DNA from: Pomphorhynchus laevis
Lineage: Eukaryota; Acanthocephala; Palaeacanthocephala; Echinorhynchida; Pomphorhynchidae
Direction of reading: 5' to 3'
Length of the DNA stretch: 64,000 nucleotides
Assembly: GCA_012934845.2 (NCBI GenBank)
Contig: WNNJ02000964.1
Span: 25,737 to 89,736 of the forward strand
Part shown: one piece after another, positions 1 through 11,756 of the stretch
How positions within the stretch are numbered: position 1 is the first letter of the stretch
How the letters are laid out: every line of letters starts with the position of its first letter
Translations under genes and position numbers: made by a program
Notes under the pieces: generated by a model
The model's database searches: none
What the model saw: only the letters and a program-made list of their open reading frames with translations
What the model was told of the DNA's origin: nothing

Positions 1-417
1 CGCTTCGACCACACATCCACATATTTTGCCCAACTCTCCTGGCCCACCATCCACATCCGCATCAAACTCCGCCTTCTCGTTACTTTTCGTCTCATCGCTG
101 TCGGCTCCCCATCGTTCATCAACCTTCCTTTCTTAAACGATACTCGCCCTACCTCGCTATCGCTTCGTTCCTGTCATACCCTCTTACTCCACGTTCCTAA
201 TTACTCCAACAACTACGGTCTCCGATCCTTCCTCGTCGCCGCCTCACTCGCCTGGAATCAACTCCCTCTCGACGTCCGCCGCGCTCCCTCCTTTATCACA
301 TTCAAACACCTCCTCCGTTCACACCTTCTCGACACCTGATTCACAGTTTTGTTTTGTTGTGGTCATGTAAGCATGCGCTGGCACGCATTTGCCACGTTAA
401 AATAAATCCTTTTTTTA
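1..417 (+). mobile_element. CR1/L2-like non-LTR retrotransposon, 3' end (cut by window edge)
   Basis: An open frame runs from base 1 to a TGA at 337-339. It encodes the C-terminal tail found downstream of the reverse transcriptase in CR1/L2/Jockey-type ORF2 proteins: a motif of the form RSFLVAASLAWNQLPLDVR, then SFITFKHLLRSHLLDT. The 3' UTR has a short stem-loop (near 372-388) followed by an A-rich AATAAA-containing tail at about 402-417. Related copies lie near 4.4, 19.2 and 38.1 kb. No catalytic domain is present here, so this is a 5'-truncated dead copy or the end of an element that begins outside the window. The exact clade is inferred from the general C-terminal pattern only. Confidence 0.7.
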
Positions 418-2037
418 ATGCTATGCCATTTCGTCATTGTTTAAACTCATCAGTACCGGATACCTCCACTGCTGGATGCAGAGAGGACCAGTAGACTGCT
501 GCGTAAACTAACAATCCAAGAGCGTCAGGCAAAACTTCGACATATTTAGATGAGGGCAGTCCTTAACATTACAGACGTAGTTGTACCATTCGTCGAATTG
601 TTCCATTTATACGTTTACACTTTGAATATTTTTGTGGTCTAAGAGTAGTGGTTTGGCTTGATAGTACACCTCTCTCCAGTAGCATTCGTGGATTCCTGTG
701 CACTTCTACGAATGAAACCCTGCACGAACGTTTCTGGTTGATCAAACGAAAGGACACTATGGATAAGTAACTTCCCTCACGGCTAAAGGAAGGATAGTTT
801 GTGCTGAATTAGATATACGATCTTTAGGTCGAGCGTCCCAAACTACTTCAAAGTAATCCAAAATATTCTGCTTGAAAAATATGATGGAAGGCAATCTACT
901 ATATCAACGCTAGAGTTTATATTAGGTGTAAAGCTAAAGCTTCAATTAGCTTATTTAAGCGTCAGCGCTAAAGCTTATGCTCGCGATTTATCTAGTGTTG
1001 TACAAGTATGTAGTTGTTCCAACATAACTCATAAGTACTCTAATGACTGAAGAAGCGACAACACACGTGTTGTCCTGTAAAGCCACTTTTCAATTTCCGA
1101 ATGTCAAATTTAAGATACAATATAAGATGCTACATAAATGTTATTAAATTAATTTAATAAATTATGACATAGATAAATGTATAATAATATGATAATATAA
1201 TATTTTATTAAATTAAATATTATATTTGATTATATTAAATATAATAATATAATACATTATTAAATGTTATTAAATGAATTTAAGAATTTATAACATATCT
1301 TTAAGAAATTTGTGTTTCATAATATTGCTCAGTTGCTCAGTCCTCTTAATTTTCACGTTGCTAACAATTTCTTTGTTAGATGTACATTGATTATTTTTAT
1401 GACAATATTATTTTATAATATTTATTTAAATACTATGCATATGAGACAAGGGGTTTTTACAATGACAATATTATTTTATAATATTTATTTAAATATTACA
1501 AGCATATTAGATCATATGCTCGTAAATGCTGTCAATGAATAATAAATCATTTTCAAATTTCAATTGCATTGCTGTCAATATTAACGAATATAAGTTCAAA
1601 TTCGTTAAAAAAACTTTAAATTTGTTTCTAAAAGAATCCAAGGAACACATATTTCTTTACATATTAATTGTCTCGTTCTTTAAGTTCTTCTTTGTGCTAA
1701 TTGTACGACCATACTATTTAAAATTTCTCCTATCTTTCGGTCAGCAATATCGACAACAATTCGGTCAGCGTCAGGTTCTTCATGGTCTAAACCCCATATG
1801 AAATTAAGAGAAGTTAAAATGATATATTGAAATTAGTATTTTCAAAGCGTGATATAGCCACATTAATAATAACATTTGCAATCATATCTGATTGTAAATG
1901 ATTATGGCATTTACAATATGATAAATTAATAGATGATATTATATTTATAATATTCTAATATTATTTCTGTATTAATAATAATTAATAATCTAATATTATT
2001 AATTATAATAATCTAATGTATAATAATCTAATAATAT
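418..2037. repeat. Duplicated AT-rich segment, paralogous to 42,385-43,960
   Basis: This stretch closely matches 42,385 to about 43,960, including several short frames that are open in both copies. None of those frames resembles a family I recognise, and some begin at non-ATG codons. A roughly 63-bp tandem duplication at about 1392-1500 repeats the string ACAATATTATTTTATAATAT. I see no convincing gene. It is the left part of an ancestral segment that continues after 4.13 kb, once the RTE insertion is removed. Confidence 0.75.
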
Positions 2038-4140
2038 TTCGCACGGGACCATCAAGAACCAAATGGTGGAATTTTGGCGATAGGGAAGCAGAGACAATCT
2101 CGAGGATACGGCTTCCCGAAGTAACCACAGTTGAAGAAACGTGGAGCAAGACTGCACATATAGTACATACCATAGTGGATAAGACACTTGGTCGTACAAA
2201 AGCCGGTAAAAGATACATTAAGCGCGATACGTGGCTCTGGACTGAAGATGTGAAATCGAAAGTCAAGGATAAGAAACGAATGTTCCATATATATCTCGGC
2301 GACAAGACACAGGCAAACTTGCATGCATACCACCTAGCCAAGAGAAACTCAAAAAAGGCCGTTGCGATTGCCAGAGCTGTACACTACGATAAGTTGAACA
2401 AAAGACTCGATACACGCGATGGTGAACGAGACCTATTTCGGCTTGTGAAGCGAAGGCAACAAAACACGCAGGACATCGAAAAGTTTTACTGCATTAATGG
2501 AAGGGACGGCAAACTAATAATTGATCGACAGAAAGTTCGAAATAGATGGCGTGATCATTTTGAGGAAATCTCAAATGAAGAGTTTCCGCATCTACCGATC
2601 CCAAAAGTTGCAGAAACGTCCGGTCCATTACCTCAAGGTAATGGACTTTCACGAGGTGAAAGATGCATTAAAGCGTATGATGACTAGCAAAGCCACAGGT
2701 CCAGGCGACATTGTGACTGAGCTCTGGAAAGCCAAAAGCTGGGACCCAATCCCCTGGCTAACCAGTTTCTTCAACAAGATTATTGATGAGTATAGAATAC
2801 CAAGCGACTGGCAGAGCATCACCACTATACCAATATGGAAAAAGAAGGGGATCGCAGCGGACTGCTCAAGTCACCGTCCAATTCGACTGCTCTGGCAAAC
2901 GATGAAAATATTTGAACGAGTTCTAGATAAGCGTATTTGTGACATTGTTGATATCACCGTTAACCGAACAGGATTCGTAAAAAACTGTGGCACCACTGAC
3001 GCTATCCACGCAGCACGACTGTTCCTAGAAAAACACTTGGAGAAAAATCAGCCGTCCACGTTGTATTCTTGGATTTGGAAATGGCTTTTGATCGTGTACC
3101 ACATGAATTAATATAGTATGCGCTGCGTCAGCATCAAGTCCCGGAACATCTAATCCGATGGGTGATGCTGCTCTATGAGAATACCGAAAGTCGGGTTCTA
3201 AGCGCAGCTGGAATGTCACAGCCATTTCAAATATCAGTGGGGGTCCATCAAGGAAGTGCTCTCTCACCGGCATTATTCAACACAGTTATGAACGCTATAA
3301 CGCGGGATATCCAAAAGTCGATTCCATATACCATTATTTACGCTGACAATGTCTGGCTGGCGGCGGACAACAAAAAGCACCTGGAGGAATCAACTACTGT
3401 ATGGAATAACCGACTCGCACAATACGAACTACGACTTAATCTAGACAAGACCGAATACCTCACAACAGACCAACATGAAAGTGGCACCATCAATATTAAT
3501 GGCTTTGACCTGAGACGTACGGACCGGTTCAAGTACCTCGGAACCATACTCTCGGCAACCGGAGACGTGACTTATGAAGTCAATGCACGAATAAGCTAAG
3601 CGTGGACAAAATGGCGAGCGACGACAGGTGTTTTATGTGACCGTCGCATCAAGGATCACCTGAAATCAAAGATCTACCGCTTAATCATTCGCCCTATGGC
3701 TATGTACATCACAGAGTGCTTGCCTATTACCAAGGCAGCGGAACGACGCTTTGCGGTCATTGAGACGAAAATGCTGCGGTGGATAAGCGGAATTACCCGG
3801 TATGACCACGTGAGAAATATGGACATCCTCCAAAGATACGACCTCGCCCCTATCGTAAATAAAATGCAAGGGGCCAGACTCCGGTGGTATGGCCACGTGT
3901 TGCGGAGTGAAAATTATTCCCTTGCAAAGACCGCCTTATAGTATGAGATCATAGGCAAACGCCCGAGAGGTCGACCCAAGCACCGATGGTTAGATGGCCT
4001 TCACACAGATATCAAGGCAGCTGGACTTCACCTAGACCAAGCCGAAAATAGAGCGAAATGTAGGGCTAAATCTCACATAGCCGACCCTGCCTCAAAGCGG
4101 GACAAAGGCTGAAGAATAAGAAGAAGAATATAATATTATT
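2038..4140 (+). pseudogene. RTE-like non-LTR retrotransposon, 5'-truncated, degenerate
   Basis: Successive frames encode the linker and reverse transcriptase of an RTE-clade protein. The first part (2016-2687) has the linker pattern TWLWTEDV and YHLAKRNSKKAVAIARAVHYDKL. The second (2521-3111) has the N-terminal RT region and stops just after motif A, whose FLDLEMAFDRVPHE-type residues span about 3063-3107. The third (3162-3599) has motif B VHQGSALSPALFN and motif C in the altered form YADN (normally YADD). The C-terminal part after an in-frame TAA at 3597-3599 has ARLRWYGHVLRSE and ends at a TGA at 4110-4112, followed by a GAAGAATAAGAAGAAGAA-like tail. The APE endonuclease is almost entirely missing. 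At least two frameshifts and two in-frame stops, plus loss of a catalytic Asp, make it inactive. The paralogous locus near 43.97 kb has no RTE. Confidence 0.85.
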
Positions 4141-4358
4141 TCTGTAATAATCTTAAATTTATAACATATAATATATATAAGTATCACAGAATGAACAGTA
4201 TCCTATAATTATAACGAAAAGAGCTTAAAATTTGGATGATATCATCAGATGATAACTCATGAATGTTAAAAAGGTAATACCGAGAATTCTATTAACCTTT
4301 AGGCTCATAGAAAGCTTGAACGAATTTAATAAAACCGAGTAGGCAAACACATTGAAAC

Positions 4359-4686
4359 TACAATTGAAACTACCATCATTCATCAACCTTCCTTTCTTAG
4401 ACGATACTCGCCCCACCTCGCTATCGCTTCGTTCCTGTCATACCCTCTTACTCCACGTTCCTAATTACTCCAACAACTACGGTCTCCGATCCTTCCTCGT
4501 CGCCGCCTCACTCGCCTGGAATCAACTCCCCCTCGACGTCCGCCGCGCTCCCTCCTTTATCACATTCAAACACCTCCGTTCACACCTTCTCGACACCTGA
4601 TTCACAGTTTTGTTTTGTTGTGGTCATGTAAGCGTGCGCTGGCACGCATTTGCCACGTTAAAATAAATCTTTTTTTACAATTGAAA
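4359..4686 (+). mobile_element. CR1/L2-like 3' fragment with 11-bp target duplication
   Basis: The inserted body is 4370-4675, flanked by perfect 11-bp duplications TACAATTGAAA at 4359-4369 and 4676-4686. The open frame (to the TGA ending at 4600) carries the same C-terminal tail as the copy at 1-417. The 3' UTR contains the perfect hairpin GCGTGC-GCTG-GCACGC, then AAATAAATC and a T-run. The homologous locus near 44.19 kb is uninterrupted, with one copy of the target, which confirms a 5'-truncated retroinsertion. It encodes no enzymatic domain. Confidence 0.9.
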
Positions 4687-4959
4687 TATTAATAGAAAAT
4701 CAGATAATATAGATCATATTAAAAAAAATTAAATTACATAGATTTTTGTTCAAATACATGAAATAGAAAGATACTAGGTCTTGTAAATATTGTTTAGAAT
4801 TTTTGTTTATAATAAAAATTATTGAATGATAAAAAATAAATATTAAAGGGTTTAATGGAAGAAAACAACCAGCCGTTACTGATAAATTAGATCGTACGTA
4901 AGATCATAAAGAAAGCATGAATATTCAAAACGACAACAACTCTTTATCTGAAAGACACG

Positions 4960-5111
4960 TAATATCTGTAAGACACCCTAAATATAATTCCATGGTTTTC
5001 ACCGTAAGCTTAATATCTGTAAGACACACATAATATAATTCCATGGTTTTCGCCGTAAGCCTAATATCTGTAAGACACACTTACTATAATTCCCTGGTTT
5101 TCACCGTAGGC
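4960..5111. repeat. 51-bp tandem repeat, three units
   Basis: Three imperfect 51-bp units begin TAATATCTGTAAGACAC at 4960, 5011 and 5062, and each ends in a GGTTTTCACCGTA-like motif. The tandem-duplicated copy (19,825-19,976) also has three units, but the older paralogue at 44,491-44,592 has only two. Unit number has therefore changed since the segments separated. Confidence 0.9.
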
Positions 5112-5200
5112 AACCACGAAAATACGTCCTGTACAAAGCTAAATAGATTTGCTCAGATTCATGCATCGCTATGCCGATACTATTAAGGATTTGAGGTAAC

Positions 5201-5852
5201 AAACTTAGACGTCACCCCTCGCATTATTGATATTTCTTATATATCATAAAGATGTTTATAGACGACGATTAATAACATATATTAAGAAATATCAAGGACA
5301 ATATATTCCCTACAACTGGATTGAAGTTGGGAGAAAAGCTAGACGGTGATTTAAGGCAACGTAAACTCCTCGTTCTCTTGCAAAACTGGGGTTTGCAACT
5401 GCAAATATTCACCTGTCTGAATTAAGCACTGGAAATTTGTTATGAAATTAATTAATATGAACTTAATTTGTTAATAAATTAGATATCAAATGATTCCACG
5501 ATCAATAGTATTTCCATTTGAGTAAATCTATTGATGCATAGCAGCAGTGCATCGTCGTGCTACATTGTATTTTCTGGTATTTAACTGGTGTGTATCTTGT
5601 AGCACAACGCGCTTGGTTCTCTAACGCTTAATGCAGACCGGTGAATATTTGCAGTTGCAAACCCCAGTTTTTGCAAGGGAACAAGGAGTTTCGTTGCCTT
5701 AAATTTCCGTCTAGCTTTTCTCCCAACTTCAATCCAGTTGTGGGGAATATATTGTCCTTGATATTACTTAATATATGTTATTAATCGTCGTCTATTAACA
5801 TCTTTATGATATATAAGAAATATCAATAATGCGAGAGGTGACGTCTAAGTTT
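5201..5852. repeat. Long inverted-repeat (foldback/MITE-like) element
   Basis: Two arms of about 225 bp (5201-5428 and 5626-5852) are near-perfect reverse complements around a spacer of about 200 bp. The outermost bases are AAACTTAGACGTC and GACGTCTAAGTTT. It has no coding capacity. The arms carry no family signature that I recognise, so it is described only as a non-autonomous foldback or MITE-like element. A target duplication is not clear. Confidence 0.85.
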
Positions 5853-5998
5853 GAAAGAAATATCAAGGACAATATATTTCCCACAACTGGATTGAAGTTG
5901 GGAGAAAAGCTAGACGGTGATTTAAGGCAACGAATACTCCTCGTTCTCTCGCAAAGACTGGGGTTTGCAACTGCAAACCCCAGTCTTTGCAAAGCATA
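5853..5998. repeat. Extra foldback arm ending in a 19-bp palindrome
   Basis: Right after the foldback element, part of its left arm is repeated again in direct orientation. It ends in a perfect palindrome at 5951-5990: two 19-bp arms beginning GCAAAGACTGGGG, separated by AC. This looks like a nested or rearranged partial copy of the same element. Confidence 0.8.
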
Positions 5999-6225
5999 GC
6001 ATGTTGATATATCAAGAATTCCGCTAACCTTTATCGAAATAAATCTCCAGTTGTGTATGAAACAATTTATTATCATTCCGTCTTATGCACAAACAAATTC
6101 ATAGGACAATCGTTCAACATTATATGAGTAGATGATCCATTCAGACTTGGTCAACTTAACTTAGCATTATCACGCATTATCCTCTGACGACAAAGAGATA
6201 ACTTAAGAATATGGCAACAGAAAAA

Positions 6226-6790
6226 ATAATTTATCAAATCAGCTAACTAAGTCACTTATTTTATACCATATCAAAATTAAAAATAATAAAAAACATTTAT
6301 AATTATGAAGAATTTTATACAATTTATATTTATATAACGATAGAATTTATTATTAAAATTTCGAAAAAAAAAATCAATTTTTATGAATTGACAAATAAAA
6401 AATATACGATGTAATAATATACGATGTAATAATCTACGATGTTATAAAATTAGATGTCATTCATTTTTATACTATAAATAAATTAAACACAAATATATAA
6501 ATAATTAAAAATAATACACGATTATATAAGATTTTATACAATTTATATTTATATAAAATTAAAATTTAAATTAAAAATCAATTTTTATGAATTGACTAAT
6601 AAATAACAGACATTTCAGATAAGCATATCTGTTTATCATCCATCCATAAATTGTTTTCGCTTAATAGTTTAAATTTATTTTTTAATAATATTTTCAGTTG
6701 ATTTATATATTGTAAATTTAATATTTTAATAATATTTTGTTGATATTTACTTTTCTATTATAAGAAAAAGAAAAAACCCATTGAACATGC
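6226..6790 (-). repeat. AT-rich repeat related to the permuted PLE's 3' tail
   Basis: It begins AAATCAGCTAACTAAGTC and contains GAATTGACTAATAAATAACAG and TTATCATCCATCCATAAA. All of these occur, better preserved and in the opposite orientation, in the tail of the PLE at 58,969-59,410. I read it as an old minus-strand tail or a non-autonomous derivative with no coding sequence. A duplicate is at about 21,091-21,655. Confidence 0.6.
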
Positions 6791-7079
6791 TTAGCAGAAA
6801 AATAGTCGTATCGCAAAAGGTCGTTTTAAAAAAGAAAAATAAGTATAATAAAATAATAAATAATAATACAATAATGAATGATTATATTCTGCTTTTGTTA
6901 CATTCTTTTTTTACATTCATAACTACCGGACGCATTTGTTAACCTTCGTCACATTTTCTGCATAGAAATGTTAAAAGAATTGTTTTACTGAAGGCTTAGT
7001 TTTCTACATAGCATTCTCGTAGGTGCAGCAAGAATTTTATGATTCGGCGAACTGAGCATTTTTCAGTTGCCAAAGGCTA

Positions 7080-7155
7080 CTAGAATATGCGATATTCCAG
7101 AATATCGCATATTAGAATATGCGATACATATCGCTACTAGAATATGCGATATACA
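7080..7155. repeat. Small palindrome and short direct repeats
   Basis: AATATGCGATATT and its reverse complement face each other across four bases, and TAGAATATGCGATA is repeated three times within 75 bp. It has no coding content. It could be the footprint of a small inverted-repeat element. Confidence 0.6.
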
Positions 7156-7338
7156 TAATAATTTGATGTTTAATATTTACACAATAATTCAGATTTTACA
7201 ATAAAAAACGGAATTATAATGCAGTATAGATATATGTTCTATCAGGATTTTTATATCTTTTATAAAAGATACGATTTTAATGAATTTAGAATATTAATTT
7301 AGAATATATATTTTGTATTTATATACAAAATCCCTACT

Positions 7339-8170
7339 TTGCAATTCTTCAACAAATATGAGTGGGAATTTTTACCAATACAAAATTCCCAAAAATTAAT
7401 TTCTGTTTTCTCTGGACTTTTATATCTTTTTATAATTTTTCTAATTGCAACTCTAGGAATAGCATTCTGTTTGCTAAGAGTGCTTTCTGATCATACATTT
7501 TTAATATTATTGGAAAAACAAGTTGAATATTTCGTATAAATATAAATTAAATATTTATTATTTTATATTTATATCAATTAATTTATAATAAAAAAGGTTA
7601 TATCATAATCTTGAGAAAGATATTTGATTGTTCTTGAGAAAATTCTTTAATATTTCGCTAACATTTGAAGAGTATAAAAAGTATAAAAAGTAAACAAAAT
7701 ATCAAAAATAATTTCCTTTTCCTTTATCCAGCTCCAATATTTTATTATTAATTTAATATTTATTATTTTATATTTATATCAATTAATTTATAATAAATAT
7801 CAATTCCTACATTTACTAAAATATACGATTAAAATATATTTATTAAAATATACGATTAAAAATATATAACATAAAAATATAAAATATAAAACATAAAAAT
7901 ATACGATTTTAATTTAAAATACAAATATATTTAGAATATATATACAAAATTCCCAAAAATTAATTTCTGTTTTCTCTGGACTTTTATATCTTTCAATAAT
8001 TTTTCTAATTGCAACTCTAGGAATAGCATTCTGTTTGCTAAGAGTGCTTTCTGATCATACATTTTTAACATTATTGGAAAAACAAGTTGAATATTTCGTA
8101 TAAATATAAATTAAATATTTATTATTTTATATTTATATCAATTAATTTATAATAAATATCAATTCCTACA
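7339..8170 (+). repeat. Direct repeat pair with a small hydrophobic frame
   Basis: A segment of about 212 bp at 7381-7592 recurs at 7945-8156. Each copy holds a frame encoding a hydrophobic stretch (SGLLYLFIIFLIATLGIAF) followed by LLRVLSDHTF, ending in VEYFV-stop. The longest version (7339-7539, 66 codons) starts at TTG, not ATG. The protein resembles no family I know and could be a single membrane helix or chance. The older paralogue near 47.0 kb has only one unit. Confidence 0.5.
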
Positions 8171-9239
8171 TTTACTTTAACATTTCAGTATATTGACATT
8201 TAAAAGTTGCTATCAAATCCAATGTAGATAATTTAATAAAAGCAATTTTGTAGTTACCACAAAAACAAAATAAGTATTTTGAATATGAAATTAAAATTAC
8301 ATTTAGCTTCCAGCAAGTCCATAATATTTTTCTTTAACTTTGTATATTTCTACTGGAATAATGCTATTTTGAATAACGATAATTACCTATCGTTCTATTT
8401 TATAACAAAAGAGAAGCGTACGTTCTTTCCATCTGCATCTACAACAAATGGTAAAGACATTCTGTCTGCATTCGTTGTTTGCTTTATTTAACTCATTTAT
8501 TATTATGGTGAATTCTTGTAACATTTTTTGTTTTTAATCCGTTTATATGACATTTGTTTTATATTGAACTCGTTATGAGGTAAACTCTTGTAAGATCCGT
8601 TTTTGTGCCATTCGTTTCCGATTGGTAAAAAATGAAACGTGTACCGTACGGATTTGCTTAATAGTCGAATTTTAGAATCAATGGTATTTGAAATACACAA
8701 ATATCATTAATTGATATATTATTTGATATACAGTACACATTTCAATATTTGCAAAACGGATACAAATACAATATTAAATCGAAATGGTGTGAAATGCAAG
8801 CAAAATAGTAAAATAGTAATTTAAAACAGGTAACAGACATGATTTTGGCATGCTTTATCTGAAAACGATATGATAATTGCTTATTTGGGTTTTATAAATC
8901 TAAAATCATAACACGAACATACATTTTTCGACATGTGAAAGAACGACTTTTTATTTTTTTATACTTAAGAATATATATTTAAGAGTGCATATTGAACAAT
9001 CGGTTCATATTACAAAAATATATTTTTAGAATTCTGGTGCAGGATCAATAAAACACTAATTTATTTTATATTTCGCTAGCTGCTGATAGCATCATCAGTA
9101 AAATAAAACGTACAGTTTGTTCATCTAATAAACATGGGATGAGGTTGATTTCAAACATTTTGTTATTACAAACAAAATTTTGTTATTTGCTAGTAATTTG
9201 TCAATTTCCAGCTACAAAATTAAAAACTGAAATTTTCAG
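8171..9239. other. AT-rich intergenic stretch with unrecognised short frames
   Basis: I see no recognisable gene. A 70-codon plus frame (8279-8491; first ATG at 8285) and a 65-codon minus frame (8503-8700) are also present in the tandem copy. The first is disrupted by indels in the older paralogue near 47.3-47.5 kb, which argues against selection on it. Confidence 0.5.
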
Positions 9240-10111
9240 TTCAAACAGAAAACAAGCAGAAAAGAGCAGAGTACGGCATTGAAATGTCAAGTATTAGTGA
9301 TGATAACCTGATATTTTTGGACGAAACGGGTATAAATCTCCAAATTTACCAAAGTTTTGGCTACTCTCCCAGAAATACGAAGTGCTACATAAACGTGCCC
9401 AATTCAAAAGGGACCAATATTTCAGTTCTATGTGCCATCACAAAACAAAGTGTTTGTGCTTATAAGGTGAAAACAGGAAGCTGGAAATCATCCGATCTGA
9501 AAGAATTTATAGAGACGGAACTACCAACTTTGGCATCACATGAAAGGAAAGTTATGGTCATGGACAACGCCTCTATCCATAGGACTGCCGAGGTAAAGGA
9601 AAGCTTGGCTCAGAGGAATTACATTCTTAAGTTTCTACCACCCTACTCCCCTCACTTGAACCCTATAAAGGAGTTCTTCTCATGTTTCAAATCAAAGGTG
9701 AAAAGCATAAATTCATCCTCCAATAGAGATGAATTGATTGAAACTATTCATGGAGTATTCAGATATGAAGAATTCAGACTAGAAGGATATTTCACCCATA
9801 TGCGAGATTGGGTTGTAAAGGCAATCGCACTAGTCGATTTTATTTAAATAATAAAATTCTTTGCTATACATCTAAATTAATTATATTTTATTTAAAAAAT
9901 CTAAAAATGTTGCCTATAAAACTGAAAAAGAGTTGCCTATAAAACTGAAAAAAGTCGTCTATAAAACTGAAAAAAGTTGCCCATAAAACTGAAAAAAGTT
10001 GCCTATAAAACTGAAAAAAGTTGTCTATAAAACTGAAAAAAGTCGCCTATAAAACTGAAAAAAGTTGCCTATAAAACTGAAAAAAGTTGCCTATAAAACT
10101 GAAAAGGACTG
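9240..10111 (+). pseudogene. Tc1/mariner-like DD34E transposase, N-terminally deleted; inactive
   Basis: The frame 9284-9847 encodes the catalytic half of a Tc1/mariner (IS630 superfamily) transposase: FLDETG with the first Asp, VMDNASIHR with the second Asp, and LPPYSPHLNPIKEFFS, where the expected catalytic Glu is Lys. The better-preserved relative at 48,649-50,265 has Glu at that position. The DNA-binding half, the left TIR and about 1.1 kb of flank are deleted; the break is near 9240-9255. The right TIR remains as nine 22-bp units ending in GGACTG at 10111, then TA. Deletion plus loss of the acidic residue make it inactive. Confidence 0.88.
9906..10111 (+). repeat. Right TIR made of 22-bp tandem units
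   Basis: Nine units of the form GTTGCCTATAAAACTGAAAA(AA), with small variants (GTTGTC, GTCGCC, GTTGCCC), lead to the terminal CTGAAAAGGACTG. The inverse array forms the left TIR of the complete element at 48,649. The next two bases, TA, fit the Tc1/mariner target. Confidence 0.92.
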
Positions 10112-10572
10112 TAACAATTATTTATTATTTATAATTATTAATTATTTAATTATTAAATTTTGATTTAACATTATTATTGTTTTTTATTAATTTATTTTTT
10201 TAATTTTATAATTATATTAAATATGTAGACTCAGTTAGCTGATTTGTTTCTTGTTTCCATAATCCAGAATATAATGTATGTTCGTGAGATAATATACCTC
10301 ACGGACTATATACCTTACTATAAACATTTTACACGTTTTTATACTATCATTTTTAATTAAAATTTGTACATGCAAAAGCGTCAATTTAAAGCAATGTTTG
10401 CTTTATAAAAGATTTTAAGAAAGTATATGATACTTACGAAATATTGTCAATATTAAGAAAATAGCCAGAAACGTTGTTATTAAGATTGAAACGGACGCAT
10501 TAAAGTAAAGGAACGGCGCTTGTGTTATAATGTTACCCATCTTCGATTTTCGATTGCAAATGCGTGTTCTCC
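10112..10572. other. AT-rich flank with the AGTTAGCTGATTT terminus
   Basis: AT-rich sequence up to about 10,245 ends in TAGACTCAGTTAGCTGATTT, the same terminus as the PLE tail at 59,408. From there to 10,572 I see no gene. Confidence 0.55.
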
Positions 10573-10802
10573 AAAAAGCACACAAATAAACGACTTATTG
10601 AGACTCCGAATATTTTCATGCCTGCTTAATATGATCTAAAGCTTTTAATTTTGATTGGCCATTGAACATTCAACGAGTCTGCATACAAAATTGTGATTTT
10701 ACTCATTATAGACAAATTCGCTAGTTTCACGGAAAATAACTAATTAAGCCTTGATTGCCTATATAGCTTGCAATTTTATTTTTCGGACTTTCCGTACAAA
10801 AC

Positions 10803-11756
10803 ATGTTTAATCAGAGCATTAATTTCAGAAGTATTCCTTCTGAAAAAGATTCTGGAAATGGCAAGGTTAGTGATTTTTGTTTCACTAAACATGATGTGGA
10901 GGATTACCTCCCTCCTGTTCCTAAACTAGCACATTTATGTGTAATAAGAGCAACAAAACCTATTCAAAAACACGCCTTATTTGGCACGTTCCTTCGAGAT
11001 TTCGCCATGATTACTAGGAATAGAGTTTTATTCAACTCTCTTAAAACCCTCGAGAATACACTCAGGGTCTCCTTTGCGAATGGTGACATACTCGAGGATT
11101 ACACAAAATTCTTTTCCACTAATCTATCTACTATTGGTACTATAACTATTCTGCCGCTAAGATGTACTTTAAAAATTTCTAATTTTCCTTCGTTCAATTC
11201 TGACGATGATATTGATCAATTAAAAAAACTGTTCAAACTTTCTTCAATCAGACAGGTACTGGGTAAAGGCGGTGACCCGCTCCCAGTTGCCTTTGCTGAG
11301 ACGGATCTAGACAACGGGCACATTCTTGCCGCTTCAACAGTTAATCCCTTTTTGGGATTCAATTTGAAATTCTTGCTGATTAGTGAGAACACCCTCACCT
11401 ACCCTCATTGCCAAAAATGTCACGGCTGGGGGCACTGGTCCTCCACCTGTTCTAATTCCTCTGTTTGTGGTGTTTGTGGCAAGGGTGACTGCCCGCACCC
11501 GGCTAACAACGACAAATGCCTTACCACACCCTATTGTGTAAACTGTGGGGGAGTGCACCCCGCTTGGTCGAAAAAATGCACCCTGTTTAAAGCCTACAGT
11601 CAGAGATTTTCTAAGCCGATTACGAAATCGTACGCTGCTGCTGCCGCTCCAAATCGGATGTCAAATAATGACATTATACACCTTCTGGCTAACCAAAAGA
11701 AGATGATTATTAGTGAACTACAAGCTCTTTTTTGCCCGTCATCTCCTCTCTCGTAG
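10803..11756 (+). CDS. Non-LTR ORF1 protein with zinc knuckles
   Basis: A 317-residue Gag-like RNA-binding protein of a non-LTR element, expected to coat the element RNA in the ribonucleoprotein particle. The start at 10,803 is the first ATG after the 5' UTR. Residues about 200-265 hold three Cys/His clusters: CQKCHGWGHWSSTC (CX2CX4HX4C), a cluster in the CGVCGKGDCPHP region, and CVNCGGVHPAWSKKC. The frame ends soon after an Ala-rich stretch, at a TAG just past a run of six T (11,728-11,733). The +1-related frame continues in a sensible way for another 88 codons (next entry), so the true C terminus may lie there. The tandem copy has the same structure. Confidence 0.82.
   Translation: MFNQSINFRSIPSEKDSGNGKVSDFCFTKHDVEDYLPPVPKLAHLCVIRATKPIQKHALFGTFLRDFAMITRNRVLFNSLKTLENTLRVSFANGDILEDYTKFFSTNLSTIGTITILPLRCTLKISNFPSFNSDDDIDQLKKLFKLSSIRQVLGKGGDPLPVAFAETDLDNGHILAASTVNPFLGFNLKFLLISENTLTYPHCQKCHGWGHWSSTCSNSSVCGVCGKGDCPHPANNDKCLTTPYCVNCGGVHPAWSKKCTLFKAYSQRFSKPITKSYAAAAAPNRMSNNDIIHLLANQKKMIISELQALFCPSSPLS

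Noticed and set aside
569-757. 62-codon minus frame conserved at 42,541
   Set aside because: Conserved only as part of the paralogous DNA block; no motif, and the surrounding frame has stops.
1312-1801. Two short plus frames, also at 43,284-43,773
   Set aside because: The first is mostly a translated AT-rich tandem duplication and neither has recognisable motifs. Their presence in both paralogues follows from segment duplication.
3681-3896. 71-codon minus frame repeated at 18,551
   Set aside because: Antisense of the RTE C-terminal region; repeated only because of the tandem duplication.
9906-10111. CRISPR-like array (regular 22-bp repeats)
   Set aside because: There are no unique spacers between units, and the array is the TIR of a eukaryotic DNA transposon.
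6226-10245. One large DNA transposon bounded by AAATCAGCTAACT and AGTTAGCTGATTT
   Set aside because: The same terminus occurs in both orientations many times as part of PLE tails, so the inverted pair here is more likely two independent insertions.
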